Of a DNA stretch of 40,237 nt, positions 29,200 to 37,067 are shown piece after piece (the first letter of the stretch is position 1; each line of letters opens with the position of its first letter). The notes under the pieces are model-generated. The model did not search any database. It had not been told where the DNA came from and saw nothing but the letters and a program-made list of their open reading frames with translations. The position numbers were made by a program, and so were the translations under genes. Source of the stretch: an uncultured Candidatus Altimarinota bacterium (lineage in GTDB: Bacteria > Patescibacteriota > Gracilibacteria > BD1-5 > UBA6164); contig CALLPL010000025.1 of the NCBI GenBank assembly GCA_938015455.1, positions 1 through 40,237 on the forward strand, in the 5' to 3' direction.

Positions 29200-29906
29200 A
29201 GATCTCTTGGGTCAATATATGCGAGCTCTCAGGTGAGGGAAGACTCCCACACATCGATATAACTTCCATAAACGTATTCTACCTCAAGAATAAACTTATC
29301 GCTCTTAAAGGCTTTTGGAAGTTCTTGGTCTTCGTCTTGCATTTTTTGCTCCTCAAAATATCCACGTTTTGGAGAAGAAGTATTTGCATGAAAATAAAGA
29401 CGATAGTAAGATTTCTCAGAAACATTATAGAGGAGTTTAAAAAATGCATACAATTCAACCTTCGATTCAGATTGCTTCTCAAGTGTTTTTTGATCGAGTA
29501 TAAGTTTATGGTGTTTTCAGGATTTTTTATAATAGACGACTACTTCTAACTTAGTATTATAAATAAGGCTTACTTCATCAGGGTAGAATCTATATTTTTC
29601 CCTATACTTGAGGGAAATAATTTCTACAAAGTTTTTTTCCTGACCATCAAAACTTCCTCTACTCCCAATTCATATAACAATTTCATTCGTCTCAAGAAAT
29701 ATTTCAGTATTATGAAACCTTTCTGATTCTAGAGGAAAGAAATACGATCCACGTACTCATTCACTCTCATGGAAATACAGATTTTCTCTACGAAACACAT
29801 GAGAATAAGGACCGAACCGAGAATTCGAGAAATTTACATGAAACTCACCAGTGGTTTCTCCTGTATTTGGAGTAACTATTTCAGGAATTACTTTTCAAAG
29901 CACCAT
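29193..29906 (-). CDS. Hypothetical beta-rich protein, 237 aa
   Basis: No family recognised. No signal peptide; the body is rich in aromatic, strand-forming stretches (GEFHVNFSNSRFGPYSHVF, LETNEIVIGIGSRGSFDG, KLEVVVYYKKSGKHHKLIL, YYRLYFHANTSSPKRGYF, FILEVEYVYGSYIDVWESSL). It starts only 5 bp after the T-run of a terminator-like hairpin, so its leader is unusual. First gene of the six-gene unit ending in the four membrane paralogues; probably a cytoplasmic partner of those proteins. Confidence 0.78.
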
Positions 29907-29911
29907 AAAAC

Positions 29912-29954
29912 AAAAAAATATATGCTAAATTACTTATTATTCTAGCATATATTT
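29912..29954 (-). terminator. Terminator or attenuator between the AAA ATPase and the 237-aa gene
   Basis: A 12 bp perfect stem (aaatatatgcta/tagcatatattt) with a 15 nt loop, followed on the minus strand by a T-run. It lies 17 bp after the AAA stop codon and only 5 bp before the next ATG. Confidence 0.7.
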
Positions 29955-29970
29955 GAAGAAAATGCACATA

Positions 29971-31314
29971 TTAACTCAATGTTTCTTCCCACTTATCAAA
30001 GACGGACATATCAATCATCTTGAGAGAAGATACAGTATCAGTAATAGCAAGCTCGAGGAGAGCTTGGGTTATCTCGTGTTTTTCGATTCCTTTGGTGATT
30101 TCTGAGAGATCTCCATCGTGGTCTTGTATTTTTTTTGCTATATCGAGGATGTTTCATGACGCGTCACGAGAGGCTTCTTCGACAATTGCTTCTATATCAG
30201 AGGCAACGTATCAATCGGTAAACTCTGCGAGTTTTTTGTAGTTGAGCTTTGCGTGAGGTCGGCCTTGCCTCTCTATGAATATTTCAAAGAGTTCAGCGCG
30301 AGCATCAAAATCTGGTGGTCAGATATAGTATTTTTTATCGAGACGACCAGATCTGAGAATAGCAGAGTCGAGATGATCAGGACGGTTGGTAGCAGCGATC
30401 ACTATAAGGTTTGGAGCGTCTTCAAGCGCGTTAAACTCTTGGAGAAACTGTGAGACTTCTTCGGCTTTATTTGCATCGACCCTATCGCTACGTTTTGATA
30501 CAAGGGAATCAATTTCATCGAGGAAGAGGATTATAGGACCAGCTTCACTAGCTTTTTTTGCTCAGGCAAAAAACTCTCTGATATTTTTCGATGTTTCGTG
30601 GAGATAGCTTGAGCCAAATTCTCCTACAGATTTTGTGATCATTCCAGCCCCGAGTTCCTGAGCCAGTTTCTTGGTCATAAAGGTCTTTCCGGTACCAGGA
30701 GGACCATAAAAAAGCATTCCTGTTGGTATCCCTACCTGGAATTTTTCATAACTCTTGTAGAGCTCTACGAGCATTTTTTCTTTTTTTTCTTCGTCTGTAT
30801 CTATTTCAGATTCAGGAAAGTTTTCGTATTTATCTTTGAGGTCACGAACAAGAAAGAGAAACTGAAGAGGTCTAATAAATCAGTCAGTGAGTTCCTGTTT
30901 AAGCTTTGCCATCCCAGCTACTCACTTGAATCCCCAAGTTTTAGGGTTCTTCATCTCAAAGTACTCTGGCTCTACAACGAGTTTTCTTGGTTCTTCATCT
31001 CCCGCGTTTTTAGTAGACTTACCTCCCTCAATTCCCTCCTTATTAAGGAGAGAAGAAGCAGCTCACCCCTCTCCTTGATAAGGAGAGGTTGGGAGAGGTC
31101 TCAGAGACTCTCATGTTGCTATCGCTTCTGGAGTTGCAAAGGTGGTCTGAAATGCTTTGGTGATATCTCCAGCCTTTGCAACCGATTGTTCCATATCTTT
31201 GAGCGCTTTCCCAAAGTCTCATTTCCAATCCTTTTGGAGAACATTTTGGAAGTCAGGAGAACTCGTAACAGACTCAAAGAATTTATCGAATCATGTGGGG
31301 TCTTTTTTTGTCAT
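29971..31314 (-). CDS. Classical AAA ATPase, 447 aa
   Basis: One AAA module of the FtsH/proteasomal/Cdc48 type. Walker A GPPGTGKT at residues 204-211, Walker B IILFLDEID near 258-266, and the second region of homology AATNRPDHLDSAILRSGRLD near 302-321 with both arginines, so it should be an active hexameric ATPase. No membrane segment and no zinc-protease motif, so it is not FtsH itself. The N-terminal 100 residues are helical (FDKFFESVTSSPDFQNVLQKD) and contain an in-frame palindromic repeat at about residues 72-98. Downstream of TelA and coiled-coil membrane genes; it may remodel that complex. Confidence 0.94.
31021..31099 (-). repeat. Palindromic repeat inserted in frame in the AAA ATPase
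   Basis: Two hairpins (ctctccttatcaaggagag and ctccttaataaggag) around a core containing gagctgcttc, with outer ends acctc/gaggt. It is translated as RPLPTSPYQGEGGAASSLLN followed by KEGIEGGK. It lies in the linker between the N-terminal helices and the AAA module. The phase is the same as in ileS and sodB (SP-QGE, AAS). Confidence 0.85.
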
Positions 31315-31325
31315 GGTCTTTACTA

Positions 31326-31850
31326 CTAGGAATTATTCTTCATATACTCTTCGAGCTTTTGTTTCTTTACTTTGAGGCTTTCGAGAGTGGAACTAATATT
31401 GTTTTGCTCAGATGTAAGAGTTTGGTTTTCTCAGAATACTCACTTTTCATGATTTCCTACCCATGAGAGAATGTCTTCTTGGTAGCTACGTAGAAGTCAT
31501 AAAAAGAAAGTCTTCTCATGAGAGAGAATTTCCTCTTGTGTATGGCTATGAGCTATTAGCTCTGATAAAAGCTTAGAATATATTTCTATAAGAGCACTAA
31601 TTTTATAAAGACCATGTTTTATAAAATCGGTTGACTCAGGATCAATTTTTTTACTGTCGATATCGTTATGCAAATGACGATATTCAAGCAGGAGCTCCTC
31701 TTTTGCGTCAGCATACTGCAGAAATACTTTTTTAAAGCTTCTCGGAAAAATAGAGAAAAATATACTTTTTATATGACTTGGTTTATAAGTGTCAGCGAGT
31801 CTGTGGGTTCTCTCGAGCTCTTCTTGTAATGTATCAAGTACGTGGAGCAT
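31326..31850 (-). CDS. Hypothetical coiled-coil protein, 174 aa
   Basis: Helical throughout, no membrane segment: LHVLDTLQEELERTHRLADTY, SIFFSIFPRSFKKVFLQYADAKEELL, LYKISALIEIYSKLLSELIAHSH, and a C-terminal coiled coil (LTSEQNNISSTLESLKVKKQKLEEYM). The middle part, a helix ending in FPRSFKKVFLQYADAKEEL, faintly resembles XpaC-type partners of TelA, but I cannot establish this by eye. It starts 1 bp after the upstream gene's stop and ends 11 bp before the AAA start. Confidence 0.78.
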
Positions 31851-31851
31851 A

Positions 31852-33063
31852 TTATGATTGTAACTTTTGTAAAGACTCCTCGAGCATTGGGATAAATTGA
31901 GTGGTATCTCTGATCTGCATCTCTACTCTTTGCAGAGAAAGCTCGAGAGCAGATTGGTGCTCAACTCGAGAGGTGTCACTGATTTCTTGTTCTAGTTCAC
32001 TTCGGGAATTTTTTAGTAGGAGTAAGTTATTTTCTAACAGTTCTTTAATTTGCTCGAGTGGTTTTGAGATCTGCTTTTTTATCCATCCGTTATATACATC
32101 AAAGGAAAACATTTCTTTGTATTTAGACTGTGTAATAGTATTTCTCAGTTCAAGAACTGATAGTGTAGCGCTTTGAGCTAGAGTATTTATGTTTTTAATT
32201 CATCAATTGATTTCTAAAAGTAGTCCATCTTTCCACTCATTTTTTTGAGCTTCAGAGAGGAAATGCGTGAGAGACTTTTTTTCCGCTTTAATATCCTCAG
32301 AGGCTATATCAAGTTTTCAAAAGAGATCATTAATTTTGAGGACAGTATTTCCTTTCCATATAAGAAATTTTGTATTGATCCAAGTAATAATCTTTCCAAA
32401 AAACCAAAGAAATAATACTCATATGAAATACACAACAGACATTATCCCAACATAGAGAGTATAGAGTCATATAAGCACAAGAACAATTCTCGCGTCATCT
32501 CATCATCCTATCCTTCAAAATCTATTACTTCAAGAAAAAATTTTCTCATATCCTCAAAAGAGTTGCGTCATAACCTCTTTTCCGAGTTTTTGTTTGCTTC
32601 CAGAGAGACGAGACTCTTCAAAGAGTCACTCTTCAAAGGTCTCTCAGACCTGTGAAATTTCTGGATGAAGTTTTGATATTTCTGAGAGTTTCTGTATTTT
32701 TCATCCAAGAGATATTGAGCTATCTGTGAGCACAACAAATGCTGATTTTGAGAGGAGGGAAGATCGTCTTATAGAAAGAAAACCAAGATATAAAAACATT
32801 AGAAATACTCACAGAAAAACTATCCCAAAAAATAAATAGGGAGTAATAAGACCAAAAACTATAGATATGACAGCAAGAGGAAGTCATATTTTTTTTATAA
32901 CCCGTAGAAAATCCCTCTCGACAGAAAGCTTTACTTCCTCAGGAGAGATCCACTTATAGAGATGAAAGCCGCGATCAGAAATATCCTCTTGTACTTTCTT
33001 TGGAAAATTAAGTACCTGAGGAGTAATATCTGCTTCAGATGATTTACGTGTTCTGGTGAACAT
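31852..33063 (-). CDS. Membrane protein with C-terminal coiled coils, 403 aa
   Basis: No family recognised. An N-terminal soluble part (to about residue 70, including FHLYKWISPEEVKLSVERDFL) precedes a pair of membrane segments (IGLPLAVISIVFGLITPYLF, FLGVFLMFLYLGFLSI). A Gly/Ser-rich loop with several TGA codons (FGGYEKIFSGSNRFGRIGGD) leads to a second pair (LIGLYTLYVGIMSVVYFIWVLFLWFF). The rest is coiled coil (EQIKELLENNLLLLKNSRSE, ELSLQRVEMQIRDTTQFIPM). It lies between a TelA-family protein and a coiled-coil protein, so a membrane-anchored complex with these and the AAA ATPase is a reasonable guess. Confidence 0.8.
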
Positions 33064-33082
33064 AGAAGAGTGTTTTTACATT

Positions 33083-33188
33083 CTTACATAAAACCTCACT
33101 CTTGTATTCTCTCTCCTTAAGGAGAGAGAGGCTGCAAATGTAGTTTCATTTCTCCTTGAGGAGAAAATTGTATGAGGTTTTGTGTAAG
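33083..33188. repeat. Full intergenic copy of the palindromic repeat
   Basis: Outer inverted ends of 16 bp (cttacataaaacctca/tgaggttttgtgtaag, one mismatch) enclose two smaller hairpins (ctctctccttaaggagagag; tttctccttgaggagaaa) and the core gcaaatgtagtttcat. It corresponds to the copy inside ileS and lies between telA and the 403-residue gene. Confidence 0.85.
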
Positions 33189-33229
33189 AGAAAGAAAAAA
33201 AGAATCTAGAGAAATATAAAAAGGAGTCT

Positions 33230-34342
33230 CTATTTATTCATTTCTTGCGCGAATTCTTCGTGAGATTTTGCTGAAAGAACTTTTACATTTTCGAGGTTTT
33301 CTTTTGCCTCAGCAAATACAGCTTTTTCAGCTTCTGCTTCTATTCGTACTTGCTCTCTAAAACTCTCAATCTGGTCAAAGTGATTCTTGAGCTTTGTAAC
33401 ATTTTCTACAAATACTGACGCTGAAAGTACTGGCTTACTTGCGAGTTCTTCTGATCTTTTAGAACTATCAATAGCTTTATCAGTAAGGTCTGATGACATC
33501 TTGTCAATTGTTTCTCCCATAGTGTTAAGAGCTGTCATACTTGCGTCAAGCGCTTTTTGAGAGCTTGTTTCTATGATGGCAGTTGAGAGAAGCGTTTTAA
33601 ATATTGGTCTACTTGAACTCATGGCAAGTGAGAGCTTGCTCGCACTATCAAGTCTCATAAGAAGTCTCTTACGAGCCATCTCAAGATTCCCAATAAGTAC
33701 TACGAGGTTTGATACAAAATATTCTACATTACGTAGGAACATTGCGTATTTCATCTTTTCATCTTCGTTTTCTACACTTTCTGCTTTTTCTCTAAATTCA
33801 TCGAGTTTTACTTGAAGAAAGTCCTTATATGCAACAACCTTTCAAAGATTCTCTTCTATTCCCTCTAGGAAGTCTTTTTGAAGGTCTATAGAGGTATTCA
33901 GAGAGTTTCATGAGATATCAAAACCAGAAAATATAGCTTCGATTTTCCCCTCCATTGATTTGATATTGAACTTTGCCTCATCCCATTTCGCGTCCATAGT
34001 CTTTGCGAGAATAGAGATCAGTGGGAGAGATTTTGCAATCTTCATAACCACCCCATCATTATCAATGATCCCATCATACACTGACTGAACATCTTTATTC
34101 ATCTCAGCGAGTTCGTCAGAAACCCTCATAATTGGGTCAGCGTTGATAACCTTTGCAGTCTCAGAGATTATAGAGTCTATTGGAGCCGTGATCTTTTCCC
34201 CCAGTCTTCTAAAGTCACTCGCTTCCTGAAAAGTCTCCTCAACCTCCCGTTGATCTGCCTCTGAGAGTTCTATAGTCTGAGCGTCAGAAACCAATAGTTC
34301 TGCCTCAGCCTGAGCATCGTCCGTACGTACTTGTGTTGCCAT
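33230..34342 (-). CDS. TelA-like protein (toxic anion resistance family)
   Basis: 370 residues. TelA/YceH proteins are helical cytoplasmic proteins first linked to tellurite resistance; their mechanism is unknown. Seen: an acidic N-terminus (ADQREVEETFQEASDF), long helices with the family pattern LRNVEYFVSNLVVLIGNLEMARKRLL, and the conserved C-terminal part ASKLSLAMSSSRPIFKTLLSTAIIE followed by QKALDASMTALNTMGETIDKMS. The N- and C-terminal halves join through two TGA codons near residue 145. It heads the downstream membrane/AAA genes, with 166 bp and a palindromic repeat between. Confidence 0.83.
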
Positions 34343-34424
34343 ATCTTGTTAATTTATGAAAATAATACCAAAAAAGTATATTAGAAAAACTCAGAAATTC
34401 AACGCTATATTTAATATTTTAGAC

Positions 34425-34456
34425 AAAAAAAGTACCTCGCCCAAGTTGGGTGAGGT
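34425..34456 (-). terminator. Rho-independent terminator after the 103-aa exported protein gene
   Basis: Minus strand: acctcaccca/tgggcgaggt-type stem of 10 bp with one G-U pair and a 3 nt loop, followed by a run of seven T. GC-rich stem, unlike the AT-rich stems of the other terminators in the window. Confidence 0.85.
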
Positions 34457-34532
34457 AATCGCACGAAAGGTTGGGTCCCCCGACTTTTCCCTTTCAGTAG
34501 AGTCAATAGTTGAGTCTACTTATTCTGCTGAG

Positions 34533-34844
34533 TTAGTGACATACAGCTTCTCCATCAGTTTTTATGAATGGTCTTTTTAGATGGCCGCACCATACGGTAA
34601 AGGCTTTTGTCTGGAGGTAAACTACCTCCAGCCCAACCTTGCAAACCCAGTTTCCTGGCTCGCAAGATTGCTCAGCAAGTAGGATTCTATAGATCCTGTT
34701 GATGTAGACGATTTCGTTTGACTCCCAGTCAACGAAATCGGTCTCCGTAAAGACCAAATTTTTCCGCGGTTCAGCCGAAGCTGGAGCAATCAAGAGAAAA
34801 GCAGCCGAGGCTGCAGCGAGAAGTACCTGCATGAGGAATTTCAT
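34533..34844 (-). CDS. Small exported protein, GC-rich island gene 1
   Basis: 103 residues from the ATG at 34844, chosen because a signal peptide begins there (MKFLMQVLLAAASAAFLLIAPASA, cleavage after ASA) and an AAGGA site lies 11 bp upstream. The mature part (EPRKNLVFTETDFVDWESNE, then ILLAEQSCEPGNWVCKVGLE) has four Cys that could form disulfides. No family recognised. Gly is encoded by GGN only; the stop is TAA. It has its own promoter (34909-34937) and terminator. Confidence 0.8.
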   Translation of the reverse strand: MKFLMQVLLAAASAAFLLIAPASAEPRKNLVFTETDFVDWESNEIVYINRIYRILLAEQSCEPGNWVCKVGLEVVYLQTKAFTVWCGHLKRPFIKTDGEAVCH

Positions 34845-34908
34845 GTCAGGGATAGTCCTTTCGTGTTTTGCTCCCATCTTACACAAATGATAAGGGGGTA
34901 GCTTCAGT

Positions 34909-34937
34909 ATTTTAACATTAATAAATAGTATAGTCAA
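34909..34937 (-). promoter_or_regulatory. Sigma70-type promoter of island gene 1
   Basis: Minus strand: TTGACT, 17 nt, TAAAAT. The leader to the ATG at 34844 is about 60 nt. Confidence 0.75.
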
Positions 34938-34980
34938 TATTATGATTTGTTTTGAGGATTTAGAATTTTATACAAAAGAA

Positions 34981-35010
34981 GAAGGACCCGGGCGCGATGC
35001 CGGGTCCTTC
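34981..35010 (-). terminator. Terminator of island gene 2
   Basis: An 11 bp perfect GC-rich stem (gaaggacccgg/ccgggtccttc), 8 nt loop, followed on the minus strand by TTCTTTT. Confidence 0.85.
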
Positions 35011-35037
35011 GAGTAGATTGACGAGCCTCGTTAGAGA

Positions 35038-35505
35038 CTAGCGTGTCGTGACAAGCACGACAGGGGTGTTCCAGCCGTTGTATGCTGGTTGCTCGTGTTT
35101 CTTCGCATCACCGAATATAACACGAATATTTGGTGAAATCCTCGATCCTGTGCTCGGTCCGCAGCCGGTCGACGTTTCCCAGGTATGCCCTACCTCGCTA
35201 CAGTCCGCAAGATAGGCTGGGGCCACCATATTGGTAGCCGTAAGAGGCTTAGGATCGACCACGTAGGTTCTTGGTTGAACCTCCGTGTATCGCCCCGTAG
35301 GGGTCATGCCGTCGATCGGGCCGATATGAACATATTCTGGTTCTTTTTGAACCATAATCAACCGTTGCCCAGTCACCGGGGTATCGATTGCCCACAGCGT
35401 GGGTACGCTCGGTTGATAAGTAACCAAGCCTGCAGTATCAGCCGAAGCAGAGTTCATGCCGAACGCGAGAGCAGCCGAAGCTGCGAGAATAAGAAGTTTC
35501 TTCAT
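35038..35505 (-). CDS. Small exported protein, GC-rich island gene 2
   Basis: 155 residues from the ATG at 35505, preferred over an upstream in-frame ATG because a signal peptide (MKKLLILAASAALAFGMNSASA) starts here and a GAGG site lies 9 bp upstream. The mature protein starts DTAGLVTYQPSVPTLWAID and includes DCSEVGHTWETSTGCGPSTG, a two-Cys loop. No family recognised. No TGA codon in frame; the stop is TAG. GC content is clearly above that of the neighbours (roughly half G+C). Confidence 0.82.
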   Translation of the reverse strand: MKKLLILAASAALAFGMNSASADTAGLVTYQPSVPTLWAIDTPVTGQRLIMVQKEPEYVHIGPIDGMTPTGRYTEVQPRTYVVDPKPLTATNMVAPAYLADCSEVGHTWETSTGCGPSTGSRISPNIRVIFGDAKKHEQPAYNGWNTPVVLVTTR

Positions 35506-35608
35506 CGAGATATCCCTCAATCTGTTACCCATACCAACGTCAAACGTGGCATAGACATTTTCAAAATGCAACCCTCATATAACTTTCGTTATCTAGCGTT
35601 GCAATAAA

Positions 35609-35637
35609 AGAATATATTAAAATTTAAGAAATGTCAA
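35609..35637 (-). promoter_or_regulatory. Sigma70-type promoter of island gene 2
   Basis: Minus strand: TTGACA, 17 nt, TATTCT. A leader of about 100 nt precedes the ATG at 35505. Confidence 0.8.
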
Positions 35638-35680
35638 GTATTTTGGTATTATTTTTTGAAAAATGAATGAAAAAGAAAAC

Positions 35681-35703
35681 CGGCCCCCCGATGGGGAGCC
35701 GAT
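35681..35703 (-). terminator. Terminator of island gene 3
   Basis: Minus strand: cggctcccc, 3-5 nt loop, ggggggccg (one mismatch) then GTTTTCTTTTT. Confidence 0.8.
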
Positions 35704-35730
35704 TGAGTGGGGAGCGATCCCCATGGCGAA

Positions 35731-35925
35731 TTAATACTTTTTCGCCGGGGCCGGGGTGTACGATTGTACAACGACTGCCGGAGCAGGGGTGTATGTTTTC
35801 ACGACTGCCGGAGCAGGGGTGTACGTTTTCACGACTGCCGGAGTAGGATGCGCGCAGCCAGCAGCATATGCTGGGGCTGCGAAAGCTGCAATTGCAGCTG
35901 CGATAGCAAGAGATTTCATCAACAT
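35731..35925 (-). CDS. Small exported Pro/Ala repeat protein, GC-rich island gene 3
   Basis: 64 residues from the ATG at 35925 (GGAAGGA lies 8 bp upstream; an ATG two codons later is possible). Signal peptide MKSLAIAAAIAAFAAPAYAA, then a single Cys and a repeat region with PAVVKTYTPA in three near-copies (the last is PAVVVQSYTPA) ending AKKY. Probably an extended, cell-surface or periplasmic peptide. No in-frame TGA; the stop is TAA. Confidence 0.75.
   Translation of the reverse strand: MLMKSLAIAAAIAAFAAPAYAAGCAHPTPAVVKTYTPAPAVVKTYTPAPAVVVQSYTPAPAKKY
35771..35857 (-). repeat. 30 bp tandem repeat in island gene 3
   Basis: Three consecutive 30 bp units beginning acgactgccggagcagggg (35771, 35801, 35831; the last incomplete), coding for the PAVVKTYTPA repeats. 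The units are nearly identical, so the expansion is recent. Confidence 0.85.
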
Positions 35926-35992
35926 AGAGATCGTCCTTCCATAACCATACCTCATTTTACCGTCCAGGATGGACAGAGAGGTAGGTGAGTTA

Positions 35993-36020
35993 ATAATAAC
36001 ATTATTTGTTATAATGTCAA
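35993..36020 (-). promoter_or_regulatory. Sigma70-type promoter of island gene 3
   Basis: Minus strand: TTGACA, 16 nt, TATTAT. A leader of about 60 nt precedes the ATG at 35925. It lies directly after the cupin stop codon. Confidence 0.75.
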
Positions 36021-36025
36021 ATAAT

Positions 36026-36367
36026 TTATATGTTTTTCTTTAATTTTGTATATTTTTCGAATTTTTCTATGTGACAATCACTCTGAAACCACTCGAGCAT
36101 ATGGCAGTCCTCTGGGAAATAGAATATATTGGGAATTCAAGAATGAATTTTTATGATCCCTGATTTGGGACTAAGGATTTGCTTATTATCTGTCCCAGCT
36201 TCTTCGGTGATGAGTTCGCAAGATCCTGAGAGTAGCAGAGCATATTTATTTGCGTGATAGATCTTGCCTCAGCGATAGTTTCCTGCTTTGGTGAAGATAT
36301 TGTATTGAGTAATGCCAACACTTTCTATGGTATAGAGAGCTCAGGCTTCGTTTATTTTTTCTTTCAT
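36026..36367 (-). CDS. Small single-domain cupin-like protein
   Basis: 113 residues. The pattern ESVGITQYNIFTKAGNYRGGKIYHANKYALLLSGSCELI, then ILSPKSGIIKIHSGIPNIFYFPEDCHMLEW, follows a cupin barrel: first motif with GGKIYH around residue 32-37, second with GIPNIFYFPED. The usual HxH of motif 1 is reduced to one His, so metal binding is uncertain. Three TGA codons stand at conserved Gly positions. Neighbour of the GC-rich island but in host-like composition. Confidence 0.72.
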
Positions 36368-36390
36368 AAGGTAAGTATACATACAATCAC

Positions 36391-36441
36391 AAATCCTCCT
36401 ACTCTCTGTCCATAGTTTTCTCCTCCTTAATAAGGAGGAAC
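36391..36441. repeat. Left direct repeat flanking the DUF559 gene
   Basis: 51 bp, matching 36953-37003 at about 48 of 51 positions. It includes tgtccatag and the palindrome ctcctccttaataaggagga. Confidence 0.85.
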
Positions 36442-36473
36442 AAAAAGAGCTAAAGAGGTCAGAACTTTAATAA

Positions 36474-36875
36474 CTAAAGATGGGGGTTATAGTTTTCACA
36501 CGTGTCTCGTATTCTTTCACAAATTCATTCAAAACTATCGTATACCTCGTTATTAGTAAATCGTACTATTTGGCATCATAATCATTCTAATATACTGCTT
36601 CTTTCAGAATCATAGGCTTTGGCTTGACCTGAATAGTGACTTTCTCAATCGAGTTCGATTATGAGTTTATAATCAGGGATATAAAAATCTACAATAAAGT
36701 GATCAATGATTCGTTGACGATAAACTTTTATTTTTTCTCAATCTTGCTGTCACTTTGAGATAGAAAAGTCTTTTAAGAAATCAAACCAGAGTTTTTTCTC
36801 AGCCTTTGTCATATTTTTGCGCATTTGAGCAGCTCGCTCTTTGAGCTTTTTATTGTAGTCTAAAAATCTTTTCAT
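36474..36875 (-). CDS. DUF559 (Vsr-like) endonuclease-domain protein
   Basis: 133 residues. DUF559 proteins are small relatives of the very-short-patch-repair endonuclease fold. Family signature: LKERAAQMRKNMTKAEKKLW, then KVYRQRIIDHFIVDFYIPDY, KLIIELDGESHYSGQAKAYD, ERSSILEGLGCQIVRFTNNEV. The catalytic Asp-Glu (VDFYIP / IELDGESH) are present. Seven TGA codons read as Gly. The gene is bracketed by long direct repeats and further palindromes, suggesting that it travels with them. Confidence 0.93.
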
Positions 36876-36893
36876 GACTCTATTCTAAGAAAA

Positions 36894-36927
36894 AGTACCC
36901 CCTTATCAAGGGGGTTAGAACTTCAAG
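36894..36927. repeat. Palindromic repeat, first copy
   Basis: agtacccccttatcaagggggt followed by tagaacttcaag, similar to 37010-37043. Confidence 0.75.
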
Positions 36928-36952
36928 ACTTAATATTGTCCGGTATTCTGAT

Positions 36953-37003
36953 AAATCCTCCTACTTTTTGTCCATAGTCTTCTCCTCCTTAATAAGGAGG
37001 AAC
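36953..37003. repeat. Right direct repeat flanking the DUF559 gene
   Basis: Near-identical to 36391-36441, in the same orientation. Together with the palindromes at 36894 and 37010 it fills the interval 36876-37067 between the DUF559 gene and the DUF2339 gene; nothing else is seen there. Confidence 0.85.
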
Positions 37004-37009
37004 TAAAAA

Positions 37010-37043
37010 AGTACCCCCTTATGAAGGGGGTCAAGATTTCAAG
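37010..37043. repeat. Palindromic repeat, second copy
   Basis: agtacccccttatgaagggg plus tcaagatttcaag; on the minus strand it lies just after the DUF2339 stop codon and may also act as its terminator. Confidence 0.7.
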
Positions 37044-37067
37044 AATGCGTTTGGGGGATTTTTGTAA

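Noticed and set aside
29971-31314. FtsH protease as the identity of the AAA protein
   Set aside because: It lacks the N-terminal membrane segments and the HExxH zinc-protease domain; it ends shortly after the AAA lid.
35038-35571. Longer start of island gene 2 at 35571
   Set aside because: The extra 22 residues are not signal-peptide-like, while the ATG at 35505 has a Shine-Dalgarno site and begins a typical signal peptide.
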